Shown piece after piece: positions 26,895 through 36,120 of a stretch of DNA of 45,757 nt. This DNA comes from Desulfurellaceae bacterium (lineage in GTDB: Bacteria; Campylobacterota_A; Desulfurellia; Desulfurellales; Hippeaceae). The notes below the pieces were generated by a model. It saw nothing but the letters and a program-made list of their open reading frames with translations, ran no database searches and was not told the DNA's origin. A program made the translations under genes and the position numbers. Where the stretch lies: NCBI GenBank assembly GCA_015486965.1, contig WFQQ01000067.1:1-45757 (forward strand). Direction: 5' to 3'. The stretch's first letter is position 1. Each line of letters starts with the position of its first letter.

Positions 26895-26902
26895 GCCCGC
26901 TT
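26882..26902 (-). terminator. Intrinsic terminator for glnA (bidirectional stem)
   Basis: AAGCGGGCT (26882-26890) and AGCCCGCTT (26894-26902) form a perfect 9-bp stem around a three-base loop. Reading on minus, the stem is followed by TTTTTATTTT, so it should end glnA transcripts efficiently. On plus there is no U-run, so termination of the flavoprotein gene would be weaker. The TAA stop of that gene (26892-26894) lies within the hairpin. Confidence 0.85.
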
Positions 26903-26909
26903 AAAGTGT

Positions 26910-28325
26910 TTAAACATCGAAATAGAGGTAAAACTCTGCAGGATGCGGAATAGAGTTCACAAACTTTATCTCGTTTTCCCTCTTGTAATCTATCCAGGTT
27001 CTTATTAAATCCTCTGTGAACACATCACCCCTTAGCAAGAATTCATAGTCTTTCTCAAGTTCATCCAGTGCTTCTTCTAAGTTTTTGGGCATCTTCTCAA
27101 CCTTGGCAAGCTCTTCCGGTGGCAGGTCATAGATATTTTTATCCATAGGCTCACCAGGGTCTATCTTGTTGATTATTCCGTCTATACCAGCCATCAGCAT
27201 GGCAGCAAAAGCCAGATATGGATTTGCTGTCGGGTCTGGGAATCTAACCTCGATCCTCTTGGCTTTTGGAGAGGGTGAATACATTGGAATTCTTATAGCC
27301 GCAGACCTGTTTCTCGATGAGTATGCAAGGTTGATAGGCGCTTCAAATCCCGGAACAAGCCTCTTGTACGATACGGTGGTTGGATTCGTAAAGGCAGCAA
27401 GTGCCTTTCCGTGTTTCAGGATTCCACCTATGTAGTAAAGCCCTATCTCACTAAGGCCAGCATAACCACTGCCAGCAAATAGTGGTTTTCCATCCTTCCA
27501 GAGACTCTGGTGGGTATGCATACCCGTTCCATTATCACCAGAAAGTGGCTTTGGCATGAATGTTACAGTCTTACCATACATGAATGCTACATTCTTTGCC
27601 AGATATTTATACTTGAGTACATTGTCAGCCTGCTTAAGGAGTGGTGCATATTTAATATCTATCTCAGCCTGACCGGCAGTGGCAACCTCATGGTGGTGTG
27701 CCTCAACCTCAACGCCTGCCTTCTCAAGCTCAAGCACAATCTCGCTTCTCAAATCCTGTAAACTATCCAGTGGAGGAACAGGGAAATAACCCTCTTTATG
27801 TCTCACCTTGTAGCCAAGATTGGGCTCCTCCTCCCTTGCCGTGTTCCAAATACCCTCAACCGAATCAACTTCGTAGTATGCAACATTGGACTCTATCTGG
27901 TATTTAACATCGTCAAGTATGAAAAACTCAAGCTCAGGACCAAAATAGGCAACATCAGCAATACCTGAAGACTTCAAAAACTCCTCTGCTTTTTTGGCAA
28001 CACCCCTTGGGTGTCTCTCATAAGGCTCACGGGTAATGGGGTCTATTACATCGCAAATAATGTTGAGCGTCCCAACCTCGGCAAACGGGTCAACAAAAGC
28101 TGTATCGGGGTCTGGCACAACAAGCATATCGCTTTCGTTAATGGTTTTCCATCCTCTGATAGAAGAGCCGTCGAACCCTATACCCTCCTCAAAAACCTCC
28201 TCAGTTATGACATGTGCAGGCACACTAAAATGCTGCCAGGTGCCAAGCAGATCAACAAATCTCACATCAACAATCTTAATGTCCTCTTCTTGAATCTTTT
28301 TTACAACATCTTCAGGTGTCATCAT
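26910..28325 (-). CDS. glnA: Type I glutamine synthetase
   Basis: GlnA forms glutamine from glutamate, ammonia and ATP, the main ammonia-assimilating step. Signature blocks are [20 protein letters not shown], the glycine-histidine stretch [32 protein letters not shown] and [12 protein letters not shown]. The NIYDLPPEE block near the C-terminus contains the Tyr that is adenylylated in GSI-beta enzymes, so control by GlnE is likely though glnE is not in the window. GGAGGT directly abuts the ATG at 28331, so the ATG at 28325 (MMTPEDVV) has better spacing. A sigma54-like element lies just upstream, and the gene diverges from a sigma54 activator. Confidence 0.97.
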   Translation of the reverse strand: MMTPEDVVKKIQEEDIKIVDVRFVDLLGTWQHFSVPAHVITEEVFEEGIGFDGSSIRGWKTINESDMLVVPDPDTAFVDPFAEVGTLNIICDVIDPITREPYERHPRGVAKKAEEFLKSSGIADVAYFGPELEFFILDDVKYQIESNVAYYEVDSVEGIWNTAREEEPNLGYKVRHKEGYFPVPPLDSLQDLRSEIVLELEKAGVEVEAHHHEVATAGQAEIDIKYAPLLKQADNVLKYKYLAKNVAFMYGKTVTFMPKPLSGDNGTGMHTHQSLWKDGKPLFAGSGYAGLSEIGLYYIGGILKHGKALAAFTNPTTVSYKRLVPGFEAPINLAYSSRNRSAAIRIPMYSPSPKAKRIEVRFPDPTANPYLAFAAMLMAGIDGIINKIDPGEPMDKNIYDLPPEELAKVEKMPKNLEEALDELEKDYEFLLRGDVFTEDLIRTWIDYKRENEIKFVNSIPHPAEFYLYFDV

Positions 28326-28347
28326 TCCCATACCTCCAAAAATAGAT

Positions 28348-28364
28348 TTGGCGTTTGTTTAGCA
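28348..28364 (+). promoter_or_regulatory. Candidate sigma54 promoter of the activator gene
   Basis: TTGGCGTTTGTTTAGCA carries the invariant GG (-24) and GC (-12) with the exact 12-base offset of sigma54 promoters, and matches TTGGC plus T-GCA of the consensus. Transcription would start near 28375, about 90 nt before the activator start. It overlaps the minus-strand element by four bases. The match is by eye. Confidence 0.42.
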
Positions 28365-28377
28365 ACATGAGTTCCCT
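28361..28377 (-). promoter_or_regulatory. Candidate sigma54 promoter of glnA
   Basis: On minus, AGGGAACTCATGTTGCT has GG and GC at the sigma54 spacing and a perfect TTGCT at -12, though the -24 half matches poorly beyond GG. Transcription would start near 28350, leaving about 25 nt with GGAGGT before the glnA ATG. glnA is a classic sigma54 target, which adds support. Confidence 0.45.
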
Positions 28378-28439
28378 TACTATTTAAACAGGTAAAACAA
28401 ATAATTTAATAAAATCAGACAAACCCAGCTTGAATTTTT

Positions 28440-28457
28440 GTTTACAATTTTGTAAAC
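28440..28457. promoter_or_regulatory. Perfect palindrome, possible enhancer/operator
   Basis: GTTTACAATTTTGTAAAC has perfect 8-base arms around TT. Its centre lies about 98 bp upstream of the proposed glnA start point, a usual distance for sigma54 activator sites, and just before the activator coding start. A TGT-N10-ACA pattern (28451-28466), the NifA-type site layout, partly overlaps it. Function is inferred; a translational hairpin is an alternative. Confidence 0.5.
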
Positions 28458-28466
28458 TTGCTGACA

Positions 28467-30011
28467 ATGATTGGGCAGCAGATTAACATCAAAGAGGGAT
28501 ACCTTTCTATAATCCATGAAACAAGCAAGATACTGAGTAAAAAGAACACATTGAATGAGTCCTTAAAAGAGATTTTAAAAATTCTATACTCATATTGGGA
28601 TGCTCCCATATCCTTTGTCGCACTTTACGATAACCAGTTGGGAAACCTAAGGATAGTTGAAAGCTTTGGTATGACGAAAAAGGAAGCGGCAAAGGGAATA
28701 TTTAAAAAGGGAGAGGGTGTTGTTGGCAGCATATTTAAAAACGAAGTACCTGCCATAATTTACGATATAAAAAATGAGCCCAAATATCTCAATAAAACAA
28801 GATTGACAAAGAGAATAGGGAGCGAACTTGTTTTTTTAGGTGTTCCTATAAAAGTAGGAGGGGAAAAGTTCGGTGTTCTGTGCACATACAAGGAGAAAAC
28901 AAGGAGCTTCTCCCACGATGACGCCATAAAAATGTTATCAACTCTTGCCACCTTAATCGGTCTAACCAAAAAGATGTATGAAAGGATGGAAGAAGAAAGA
29001 AAATTCTGGCAGGAAGAGAAAGAGATACTCTTAAACACCATAAGTAAAGAGGCAATCGCCCTGAACGATATAATAGGAGTGTCAGATGCCATATCCAATT
29101 TAAAAAAGATTCTCCTAAAAGTAGCAATGGCAGACTCAACCATTCTGATCACGGGTGAAAGCGGAACGGGAAAGAGCCTCATTGCCAAAACAATACACAA
29201 ACTGAGTCCGAGGAGGGATAAACCGTTTGCAACGATTAACTGTGCCGCTATTCCCGAAAATCTACTTGAGAGCGAGCTCTTTGGTTACGAAAAGGGTGCA
29301 TTTACTGGAGCATCATCAAGAAAAAGAGGTAAGTTTGAACTTGCCAACGGAGGTACTCTATTTTTGGACGAGATAGGCGATATGCCACTGACACTACAGG
29401 CAAAACTACTCAATGTACTTCAGGACAAAGAGATATCAAGACTTGGCAGCGAACAGACCATACCAATAGATGTAAGAATTATAGCGGCAACAAACAAAAA
29501 TATAGAAAAGCTTGTAAGTTTGGGGCACTTCAGGGAAGATTTGTATTACAGACTCAATGTGATACCTATACATGTTCCAGCGTTAAGAGAAAGAAGGGAA
29601 GATATCCCCATTTTGATAGACTACTTTTTAAAGAAATTTAACAAAATTTACAAAAAACGACTGACAATAGAAAAAGATGCCGTTAAGGCTATGGTCAACT
29701 ACAGGTGGGGTGGAAATATAAGGGAGCTTGAAAATACAATAGAGAGACTTGTAATAATGAACGATTACACAATAGGGCTAAAAGACCTGCCACTCTACAT
29801 AAGGGAAGAAGAGCCAGAAATCAACTTGGAAAATGAAAAGACACTAAAAGATATGCCGATGACCATAGAGAACATCGAAAAGCAACAAATTCAGGAAGCC
29901 TTGAAAAAGACAGGATATGTAAAATCAAAAGCGGCACGACTGCTTGGATATACAATAAGACAGTTGGATTACAGGATTAAAAAGTACGACATAAAAATTC
30001 ATAAACTGTAG
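28467..30011 (+). CDS. Sigma54-dependent transcriptional activator with GAF domain (NifA/NtrC type)
   Basis: This enhancer-binding protein has a GAF sensor domain (about residues 20-170 counted from a TTG at 28458), a linker helix, an AAA+ domain with Walker A GESGTGKS (233-240), the sigma54-contacting GAFTGA (280-285) and Walker B TLFLDE (300-305), and a C-terminal Fis-type HTH ([19 protein letters not shown]). This is the NifA-like layout; no receiver domain is present, so control is by ligand or protein binding to GAF, not phosphorylation. I prefer the ATG at 28467; no clear ribosome site is seen. Divergence from glnA suggests a nitrogen role. Its last 13 bases overlap the convergent FlhB-like gene. 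Confidence 0.93.
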   Translation: MIGQQINIKEGYLSIIHETSKILSKKNTLNESLKEILKILYSYWDAPISFVALYDNQLGNLRIVESFGMTKKEAAKGIFKKGEGVVGSIFKNEVPAIIYDIKNEPKYLNKTRLTKRIGSELVFLGVPIKVGGEKFGVLCTYKEKTRSFSHDDAIKMLSTLATLIGLTKKMYERMEEERKFWQEEKEILLNTISKEAIALNDIIGVSDAISNLKKILLKVAMADSTILITGESGTGKSLIAKTIHKLSPRRDKPFATINCAAIPENLLESELFGYEKGAFTGASSRKRGKFELANGGTLFLDEIGDMPLTLQAKLLNVLQDKEISRLGSEQTIPIDVRIIAATNKNIEKLVSLGHFREDLYYRLNVIPIHVPALRERREDIPILIDYFLKKFNKIYKKRLTIEKDAVKAMVNYRWGGNIRELENTIERLVIMNDYTIGLKDLPLYIREEEPEINLENEKTLKDMPMTIENIEKQQIQEALKKTGYVKSKAARLLGYTIRQLDYRIKKYDIKIHKL

Positions 30012-30247
30012 ATGTAGGCTAAAATCTTGGCAACCGCTTCGTAAAGCTCCTCTGGTATCTCTTCATCGAGTTTGAGCCTGTAAAGGCTATCTGCAAGCTC
30101 TGCGTCCCTTTCAATATGTATATCATACTCTTTGGCTATTCTTTCAATGCTTTCTGCAATATAGCCCCTTCCCTTTGCCACCACTTTAGGAGCATTGTCT
30201 TCATTAATCTTATATTTTAAAGCAACTGCCTTTTTATCCTCATCCAT
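29999..30247 (-). CDS. Orphan FlhB-like C-terminal domain protein
   Basis: This 82-residue protein matches only the C-terminal cytoplasmic domain of FlhB/EscU-type secretion switch proteins: KKAVALKYKINEDNAPKVVAKG near the start, then a helix with IAKEYDIHIERDAELADSLY and [18 protein letters not shown]. It has no membrane part and no NPTH cleavage motif, like the stand-alone FlhB-like (FhlX/YlqH) proteins seen beside or away from flagellar loci. Function is unclear. The ATG overlaps the lptD stop as TGATG, so it depends on lptD transcription and translation. No flagellar gene is in the window. Confidence 0.82.
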   Translation of the reverse strand: MDEDKKAVALKYKINEDNAPKVVAKGRGYIAESIERIAKEYDIHIERDAELADSLYRLKLDEEIPEELYEAVAKILAYIYSL

Positions 30248-32349
30248 CAATACTCCCTCTTTATACTGAAAAGCCCTGTAAGGTTTAGTGTTAGCCAGAA
30301 ACCCCTATCAAGCCGCGTTTGGTAACTCCCATCGTCCTGTTCCTCGGGAGATCTTGTTAGGTAAAAATCAAGACCCACACTCCAGCAATCCTCGCTATAC
30401 AGAAAACCAAACTTCCGTGATGGGTAGTACGAGTAGTGCAAACTCCTCTCGAAAGAGGCATAAACATACAAACCCTTTAAAGGGTATCCATAAATCTTTG
30501 CATTTACACTCTCGTCATTCAGGTTGTAATCACTATCCCTTGACATATTATAACCAGCCGTAAACCCGACCTTGCTATTGCCTACATCCAAGCTTTCAGA
30601 AGAGTCTAAAAACATGTGTTTTTTAAAAAAGTAGTGGGCTTTGCTTGTAAGCTTTAGAAAGTCAAATGGCTTAATTGTAGTCTCCTCGTAAATGGGTGGA
30701 AACGGTGTATGGTACTCTTTTGCAAAATCGTAATATGCAGTAATTCTGTTGTAAAAAATCTGCCTGTATGAGGCTTTACCGTTATCTATATACTTAGCCG
30801 TGAAAATATTTTCCAAATCCAATGTTATCTTATTCGTCTTTGAGTAAATCGGGACAAAATCTGGAAACTTCTGGTTTCTTTCAGGTATGTATTGATATGA
30901 AAGCGTTGGCTTTATCGTATGCTTCAAACCTTCAAAACCCTGCTCACTGTTATTGAGAAAAATACCGTACAGAGAAGTACTTAAAGACAGGTCATATTCT
31001 GGAATAAACGCCCTTCTTGTGTAGTCTTTGCTATCTGGAGCAATCTCCCATCTTGAGTAAATCTGATGGGCTCCAACCTTGGGTGTAATACTAAAGTGAG
31101 AGAGCTTAAACGGATATGAAAGAAAACCCGTGGAGTCGGTGTAAAAACCTCTCTTTCCCTCTATTCTGAAGTCGTTTGAGACCGTCTGTTTAAAGTCAAG
31201 AGTCAGATTGCGATAGAGCTTCTTATTTATAACACCAAACTTGACAACGGGCATCTCCTGCAGGGTGGCTCGGTTGTTTTGAGATATCAAATCTTGATAG
31301 AACTGGGCGTAAGCGTTAAAGAAATACTCTTTGTAATTTAGATAATAGGACGCCTTGGATGTTGTGTATCTATCTGAAGATGTCTCGATATTACTCATAT
31401 CTATAACCCGCAGGTTATTTCTATTATTAACAATGTTTACATCGTAAGTTAAATACCCATATCTACCCAGATCTGCATACTGTTTTGCCTTAAAATTAAC
31501 CCTCGTCATTCTATGGGCTGATGTAATGTAGGGAATTTTCTCTTTGTAAACTGTAATATCCCACTTTCCCTTTGAGTATTTAGTCCAGTAAAACCTATAT
31601 TGACTCCTTATACCCCTTCCCCTTTGTGTGTAAATAAACGGATAAAAAGTTATATCCTGAGACGGTCCCAGATTTAAGAAGAAGGGCTGTATGTACTTAA
31701 AACCATAGTATGAGGAGAGCCCTATATGAGGCATTAAGAAACCAGTCTTCCTTTTTTTGTTAAGATTTCTATGAATAAAGGGTAAGAAAAACACAGGAAC
31801 AGACCTTACCTTCATTATGACTGGATAGGCATTCAAGAACCTGTCCTTGACAACATAGGTATTCCAAGCCTCTATTGACCATTTTGGGTGGGAATTACCC
31901 TTTAAATTAACGAAGTCAGGACAGTAACAGCTGGTTATAGCGCCTTTTTTAATAAAATATCGCTCCTTACCCAACACTATAATCCTTTTTGCCCGTGCAT
32001 ATAGATGGTTGCTCTTTATAAAAAGTACTGCGTTTTCTATATAACCTGAGTAAGTAGAGTAGTTAAATATTGCGTAGCTTCCTTTAACCCAATTACCCGC
32101 CTTGTCTTTTATAAACACATGTCCTTTAGCCTCTGCTTCTGAGTTGGTCTCATTGTAGCTGACCTTGTCCGCCTTCAACACATAGTTGACATCGTAAATT
32201 GTGCAGTTTCCGTAAGCATAATAGGTCGAAAGCTTTTTGTTGTAAGAGACATGATCGGCTTTTATATGTATAAAAGTCTCTTGAGCTTTTGCTGTAAAAC
32301 AGTATAGAGTAGCTATAATAACGAAGGCAATAAGTTTCAGCCTGTTCAT
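30247..32349 (-). CDS. lptD: LPS-assembly outer-membrane protein LptD
   Basis: LptD is the outer-membrane barrel that inserts LPS into the outer leaflet with LptE. Residues 1-22 are a signal peptide (ending FTAKA). Residues about 25-110 form the OstA/LptA-like N-terminal domain (ADHVSYNKKLSTYYAYGNC, LKADKVSYNETNSEAEAKGHV, shown as locations). The rest has the LptD family region with VPVFFLPFIH and KKRKTGFLMPHIG and many alternating aromatic/polar beta-strands ending in a C-terminal strand. Cysteines in SCYC (about residue 140) and a late SEDC could form the inter-domain disulfide. At 700 residues it is near normal length. No ribosome-binding site is visible before the ATG. Confidence 0.93.
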   Translation of the reverse strand: MNRLKLIAFVIIATLYCFTAKAQETFIHIKADHVSYNKKLSTYYAYGNCTIYDVNYVLKADKVSYNETNSEAEAKGHVFIKDKAGNWVKGSYAIFNYSTYSGYIENAVLFIKSNHLYARAKRIIVLGKERYFIKKGAITSCYCPDFVNLKGNSHPKWSIEAWNTYVVKDRFLNAYPVIMKVRSVPVFFLPFIHRNLNKKRKTGFLMPHIGLSSYYGFKYIQPFFLNLGPSQDITFYPFIYTQRGRGIRSQYRFYWTKYSKGKWDITVYKEKIPYITSAHRMTRVNFKAKQYADLGRYGYLTYDVNIVNNRNNLRVIDMSNIETSSDRYTTSKASYYLNYKEYFFNAYAQFYQDLISQNNRATLQEMPVVKFGVINKKLYRNLTLDFKQTVSNDFRIEGKRGFYTDSTGFLSYPFKLSHFSITPKVGAHQIYSRWEIAPDSKDYTRRAFIPEYDLSLSTSLYGIFLNNSEQGFEGLKHTIKPTLSYQYIPERNQKFPDFVPIYSKTNKITLDLENIFTAKYIDNGKASYRQIFYNRITAYYDFAKEYHTPFPPIYEETTIKPFDFLKLTSKAHYFFKKHMFLDSSESLDVGNSKVGFTAGYNMSRDSDYNLNDESVNAKIYGYPLKGLYVYASFERSLHYSYYPSRKFGFLYSEDCWSVGLDFYLTRSPEEQDDGSYQTRLDRGFWLTLNLTGLFSIKREY

Positions 32350-32357
32350 TTAGGAAA

Positions 32358-32386
32358 AATATATTAAAAATATTAACGATTGGCAA
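32358..32386 (-). promoter_or_regulatory. Candidate sigma70 promoter of lptD
   Basis: On minus, TTGCCA (32386-32381) and TATATT (32363-32358) are 17 bp apart, each matching five of six consensus bases. The start point would fall within a few bases of the lptD ATG at 32349, which has no ribosome-site bases before it, so the message may be nearly leaderless. Confidence 0.5.
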
Positions 32387-32394
32387 TAAATAAA

Positions 32395-32422
32395 TTGATA
32401 AAAAGCGGGATTTAATTATACT
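32395..32422 (+). promoter_or_regulatory. Candidate sigma70 promoter of the DUF302 gene
   Basis: TTGATA (32395-32400) and TATACT (32417-32422), 16 bp apart, each match five of six consensus bases. The start would be near 32429, giving a leader of about 27 nt with AGGAGGG before the ATG at 32456. Confidence 0.6.
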
Positions 32423-32455
32423 GTTTTTAAATTAAATGTTTAAGGAGGGCAGAAG

Positions 32456-32944
32456 ATGAGCAAAACCGTCAGTTTTATTGGAGGATTGCTTGCAGGAGCT
32501 GGGGCTCTTGGTGTTGCTGGAATGAAACTGTTTCAATCAAAAATGGTTGTAGAGATAGAAAGTCCCAAAAGCTTTGAAGAGACATGTGAGGCTATAGAGA
32601 AAACGATACCTGAGTTCGCAGATGAAGGTTGGGGATTTCCTTTTGACAAGTGGAACTTCTATAAAGTTTTTGAGAAAAATAACATAGAGGTACCCGACAT
32701 AAGAAAACTTACGGTGTATTTTATCTGCAACGCCAGACTATCCGCTAAGGTAATAAACGAGAACAACGCAATGGCTGGCATAATGCCGTGCTCCTGGGCT
32801 GTTATGGAAAAGACAGACGGAAAAACCTATATTGCAAAAATGAACATAGGCTTAATGTCAAAAATGTTCACGGGAACCATAAAAGAGACCATGGAAATCG
32901 TGGAAGAAACAGAGAAAAGGATGTTTGAAAAGATTTTTTCGTAA
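32456..32944 (+). CDS. DUF302-domain protein with N-terminal anchor
   Basis: This 162-residue protein has a glycine-rich hydrophobic N-terminus (FIGGLLAGAGALGVAGMKLF), a likely membrane anchor, followed by a DUF302-type domain: FEETCEAIEKTIPEFADEGWG, a long strand-helix middle and the characteristic MPCSWAVMEKTDGKTYIAKMN segment, then a C-terminal helix. DUF302 proteins are small alpha/beta proteins of unknown function, sometimes linked to redox or sulfur metabolism. It is monocistronic, between its own promoter and the convergent rimO gene. Confidence 0.77.
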   Translation: MSKTVSFIGGLLAGAGALGVAGMKLFQSKMVVEIESPKSFEETCEAIEKTIPEFADEGWGFPFDKWNFYKVFEKNNIEVPDIRKLTVYFICNARLSAKVINENNAMAGIMPCSWAVMEKTDGKTYIAKMNIGLMSKMFTGTIKETMEIVEETEKRMFEKIFS

Positions 32945-32950
32945 TCTATT

Positions 32951-34276
32951 TCAGGGGCCGTCTGCCTCTTTTTCTTTTTGAACTACTTTTCCCATAAGGT
33001 CAAATGGATTCATAAGCTTTTCTACATAAACGGGGACAATCTCTCCTTTTTTGAGATTTTTACCCTCAACAAATACAGCACCGTCAATCTCTATGGCACT
33101 TCTGTAGCTTCTACCTATATAATAGCCATCGAGCTCCTTAGCCTCCCCATCCACCATAACATCAACTGTTTTACCGATAAACCGAGAGTTTATCTCCTCA
33201 CTTACGGAGGATGCTAAAGCCTCTATCTCCATAAGCCTCATTTCTTTGATTCTACTGTCCATGTCTTCAAACCGCTTAAAAGAAAGAGTTCCATCTTCAT
33301 GGTAGTATTTGAAAAATCCCGCCCAATCCAACTTAAACTCACCAACAAAGTCCACAAGCTCCTCAAAATCCTCATCGGTTTCGGTAGGAAATCCGATTAT
33401 AAATGTAGAGCGGATAGCTATATCATCTATTTTTTCTTTGAGTTTATACAAAAGCTTTTCAATATCCCGTTTAGAATACAGCCTACCCATATCCTTTAAA
33501 ACCTTGTCAGAAACATGCTGCAGGGGTATATCGAGATAGTGCACAACCCTTTTTGAGCTTGAAATAAAATCTATAAGCTCATCCGTAATAAAGCTCGGGT
33601 ATGTGTACATTACCCTAATCCAGTCAATACCGTTAACATCCTCAAGCTTCTCAAGCAACCTGACAAGCTGGTTATTCTTTCCCCTCTCAAACATGTAAGC
33701 AGTTGTATCCTGCGCAACAATGTAAAGCTCTTTGGCTCCTTTTTCTGCAAGAATCCATGTTTCATCAACAAGCTCATCCATATCTCTACTTCGAAATCCA
33801 CCTTTTATTAAAGGGATGGAGCAGAATGTACAGCCGTTGGAACAGCCGTCTGCTATCTTCAGGTATCCAATGTGGGGCTCTTCAATCAACTCACGATATC
33901 TATAGGGCTTTTCCTCTTCAAAGCTCCTATCCAAAACCACATCTGTAATTTTATCAAGCTCATTAACACCCAAAAAAGCATCAACCTCGGGAAATTCCTC
34001 TTTCAACTCATTCTTATAGCGCTCATAGAGACAACCGCATACAACAAGCTTTCTCAGACCTTCTTTTTTTAATTCAAGAAGCTCAAGTATTGTTTCTATG
34101 GACTCTTCCTTTGCTGGCTCAATAAAACCACATGTGTTAACTAAAACAACATCCGCTTTTTCTGGGGTTTTTACAATTTCACAGCCACCAAACTTCAAAA
34201 GTCCAGCCATAAACTCACTATCTGCTGTGTTCTTGGGACAGCCCAAGCTCTCAATATAAACTTTAGGCTCTTCCAT
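32951..34276 (-). CDS. rimO: Ribosomal protein S12 methylthiotransferase RimO
   Basis: RimO is a radical SAM methylthiotransferase that modifies a conserved Asp of ribosomal protein S12. The N-terminal UPF0004 domain has three cluster cysteines: C13 (SLGCPKN), C49 (NTCGFI) and C82 (CGCLYERY). The radical SAM cluster motif CSNGCTFC is at C145, C149 and C152, followed by SIPLIKGGFRSR. A C-terminal TRAM domain lies at about 375-440. NTCGFIEPAKEES and SLGCPKNTADSE separate RimO from the tRNA enzyme MiaB. The start overlaps the typA stop by 14 bases. Confidence 0.95.
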   Translation of the reverse strand: MEEPKVYIESLGCPKNTADSEFMAGLLKFGGCEIVKTPEKADVVLVNTCGFIEPAKEESIETILELLELKKEGLRKLVVCGCLYERYKNELKEEFPEVDAFLGVNELDKITDVVLDRSFEEEKPYRYRELIEEPHIGYLKIADGCSNGCTFCSIPLIKGGFRSRDMDELVDETWILAEKGAKELYIVAQDTTAYMFERGKNNQLVRLLEKLEDVNGIDWIRVMYTYPSFITDELIDFISSSKRVVHYLDIPLQHVSDKVLKDMGRLYSKRDIEKLLYKLKEKIDDIAIRSTFIIGFPTETDEDFEELVDFVGEFKLDWAGFFKYYHEDGTLSFKRFEDMDSRIKEMRLMEIEALASSVSEEINSRFIGKTVDVMVDGEAKELDGYYIGRSYRSAIEIDGAVFVEGKNLKKGEIVPVYVEKLMNPFDLMGKVVQKEKEADGP

Positions 34277-36086
34277 GTTTTATCATTCTCCTTTTCTGGG
34301 CAGAAAGTATTACCTTCCTCAAGCGGACAGAAAGTGGTGTTACCTCAACACACTCATCCTCTCTGATGAAATTAACTGCACGCTGCAGATTCATTGGCAG
34401 AACTGGAGCAAGAATTATGTTATCATCTCTACCCGCAGCCCTCATGTTGGACAACTTTTTCTCCTTGGTTGGGTTAACATCCAAATCGTTCTCCCTGTTG
34501 TGCTCACCTATAATCATACCCTCATATACCTTTTCTCCTGGCTTTATAAACAGCCTTCCCCTTGGCTCAAGGTTAAAAAGCGCGTAAGGCGTGGCAACAC
34601 CCTCTCTGTCAGAAACAAGGGAACCGCTGAATCTACTTTTAATGTCTCCCAAAAACTCCTCATAACCCTCAAGGTAGCTGTTCATAATTCCACTTCCCTT
34701 TGTGTCAGTCAAAAACTCATCCCTAAAACCTATCAAAGCCCTTGTGGGGACAATAAACTCAAGCCTCACCCTTCCAGAGCCCTTATTGGTCAGGTTTACA
34801 AGTTTAGCCCTTCTCGTCTGCAGTTTGCTTGTAATGACACCGACAAACTCCTCACTGCAATCTATAAAAAGGTGCTCTATAGGCTCAAGCAATTTTCCGC
34901 CTTCCTCTTTAAAAATCACCTGAGGCCTTCCAACGGTCAATTCAAACCCCTCTTTTCTCATAGCTTCTATTAATATCACAAGTTGCAGCTCACCTCGAGC
35001 TTTAACAAGCAGTTTTTCTGGGTCGTCCGTTTCCTCAACCCTTATGGAAACATTCCTCTTCTCTTCAAGGAAAAGCCTATCTTTAATCCTGTTCATCTGC
35101 ACAATCGAACCCTCTTTACCCGCAAAAGGCGATGTATTTATACCAAACATCATAGACACTGTAGGTTCGTCTATCTTCATTGTTGGGAGAGGGTATGGGT
35201 AATCCTTTCGCGTTATAGTGTCCCCTATTGTAATTGATGGAATATCCCCAGCAACAACGGCTATATCGCCAGCTTTCACACTGTGCACCTCTTTCACTCC
35301 CAGACCTTCATAAACCTGAAGTTTATTAATCCTGAATGCAGTCTTTTTGCCCTCTCTATCAATCAACAGCAGTTCATCATCCTTCTTAAGTTCGCTATTT
35401 AAAATCTTGCCTATGGCAAGTCTCCCAAGGTAATCTGAGTACGATACATCGCTAACCTGCATCTGCGGCGGTTTTGAGCCTTCTACCACTGGAGCATCCA
35501 CACGACTGACAATGGCTTCAAACAGAGGTTTTAAATCCTTTGAATTATCATCAAGTGACTTTTTTGCCACACCTTCTTTTGCAACGCAGTAAAAATAATC
35601 AAAGTCGAGCTGCTCATCACTGGCATCCAAATCTATGAAAAGGTCGTATATTTCATCTAACACCTCGTCTGGTCTTGCATCTTTTCTATCTATCTTGTTC
35701 AAAACCACAATTATCGGCAACCTTTTCTCAAGCGCTTTCTTTAACACAAAACGGGTCTGCGGCAAAACACCTTCAGCGGCATCCACAAGCAATAAAGCTC
35801 CATCAACCATGGATAGAGCTCGCTCCACCTCTCCTCCAAAGTCGGCATGTCCTGGTGTATCGACAATGTTTATCTTAACCCCGTTGAAATTAACCGAACA
35901 GTTCTTAGCCCTTATGGTTATTCCATGCTCACGCTCAAGCTCCATAGAATCCAGCACCCTATCCCTAACAACCTGATTGTCCCGAAATAGACCACTCTGC
36001 TTGAGCATAGCATCAACAAGGGTGGTTTTTCCGTGATCCACATGCGCTATGATAGCAATGTTTCTAATACTTGCATTTCTTTCCAT
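34263..36086 (-). CDS. typA: Translational GTPase TypA/BipA
   Basis: TypA/BipA is a ribosome-binding GTPase of the EF-G family with roles in assembly and stress adaptation. The 607-residue protein has G1 AHVDHGKTT (14-22), the G2 region REHGITIRAKN, G3 DTPGHADFGGEVERAL and G4 NKIDRKDARPDEV, and the BipA-specific C-terminal region with GSGRVRLEFIVPTRALIGFR and KEKKLSNMRAAGRD. AGGGAG lies before the ATG. The gene overlaps rimO and follows the flavoprotein gene after a 34-bp gap, the largest in this half of the minus-strand run. Confidence 0.97.
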   Translation of the reverse strand: MERNASIRNIAIIAHVDHGKTTLVDAMLKQSGLFRDNQVVRDRVLDSMELEREHGITIRAKNCSVNFNGVKINIVDTPGHADFGGEVERALSMVDGALLLVDAAEGVLPQTRFVLKKALEKRLPIIVVLNKIDRKDARPDEVLDEIYDLFIDLDASDEQLDFDYFYCVAKEGVAKKSLDDNSKDLKPLFEAIVSRVDAPVVEGSKPPQMQVSDVSYSDYLGRLAIGKILNSELKKDDELLLIDREGKKTAFRINKLQVYEGLGVKEVHSVKAGDIAVVAGDIPSITIGDTITRKDYPYPLPTMKIDEPTVSMMFGINTSPFAGKEGSIVQMNRIKDRLFLEEKRNVSIRVEETDDPEKLLVKARGELQLVILIEAMRKEGFELTVGRPQVIFKEEGGKLLEPIEHLFIDCSEEFVGVITSKLQTRRAKLVNLTNKGSGRVRLEFIVPTRALIGFRDEFLTDTKGSGIMNSYLEGYEEFLGDIKSRFSGSLVSDREGVATPYALFNLEPRGRLFIKPGEKVYEGMIIGEHNRENDLDVNPTKEKKLSNMRAAGRDDNIILAPVLPMNLQRAVNFIREDECVEVTPLSVRLRKVILSAQKRRMIKHGRA

Positions 36087-36120
36087 TAAATCTCCCTATG
36101 TTTTAGTAGATTTTTAACTA

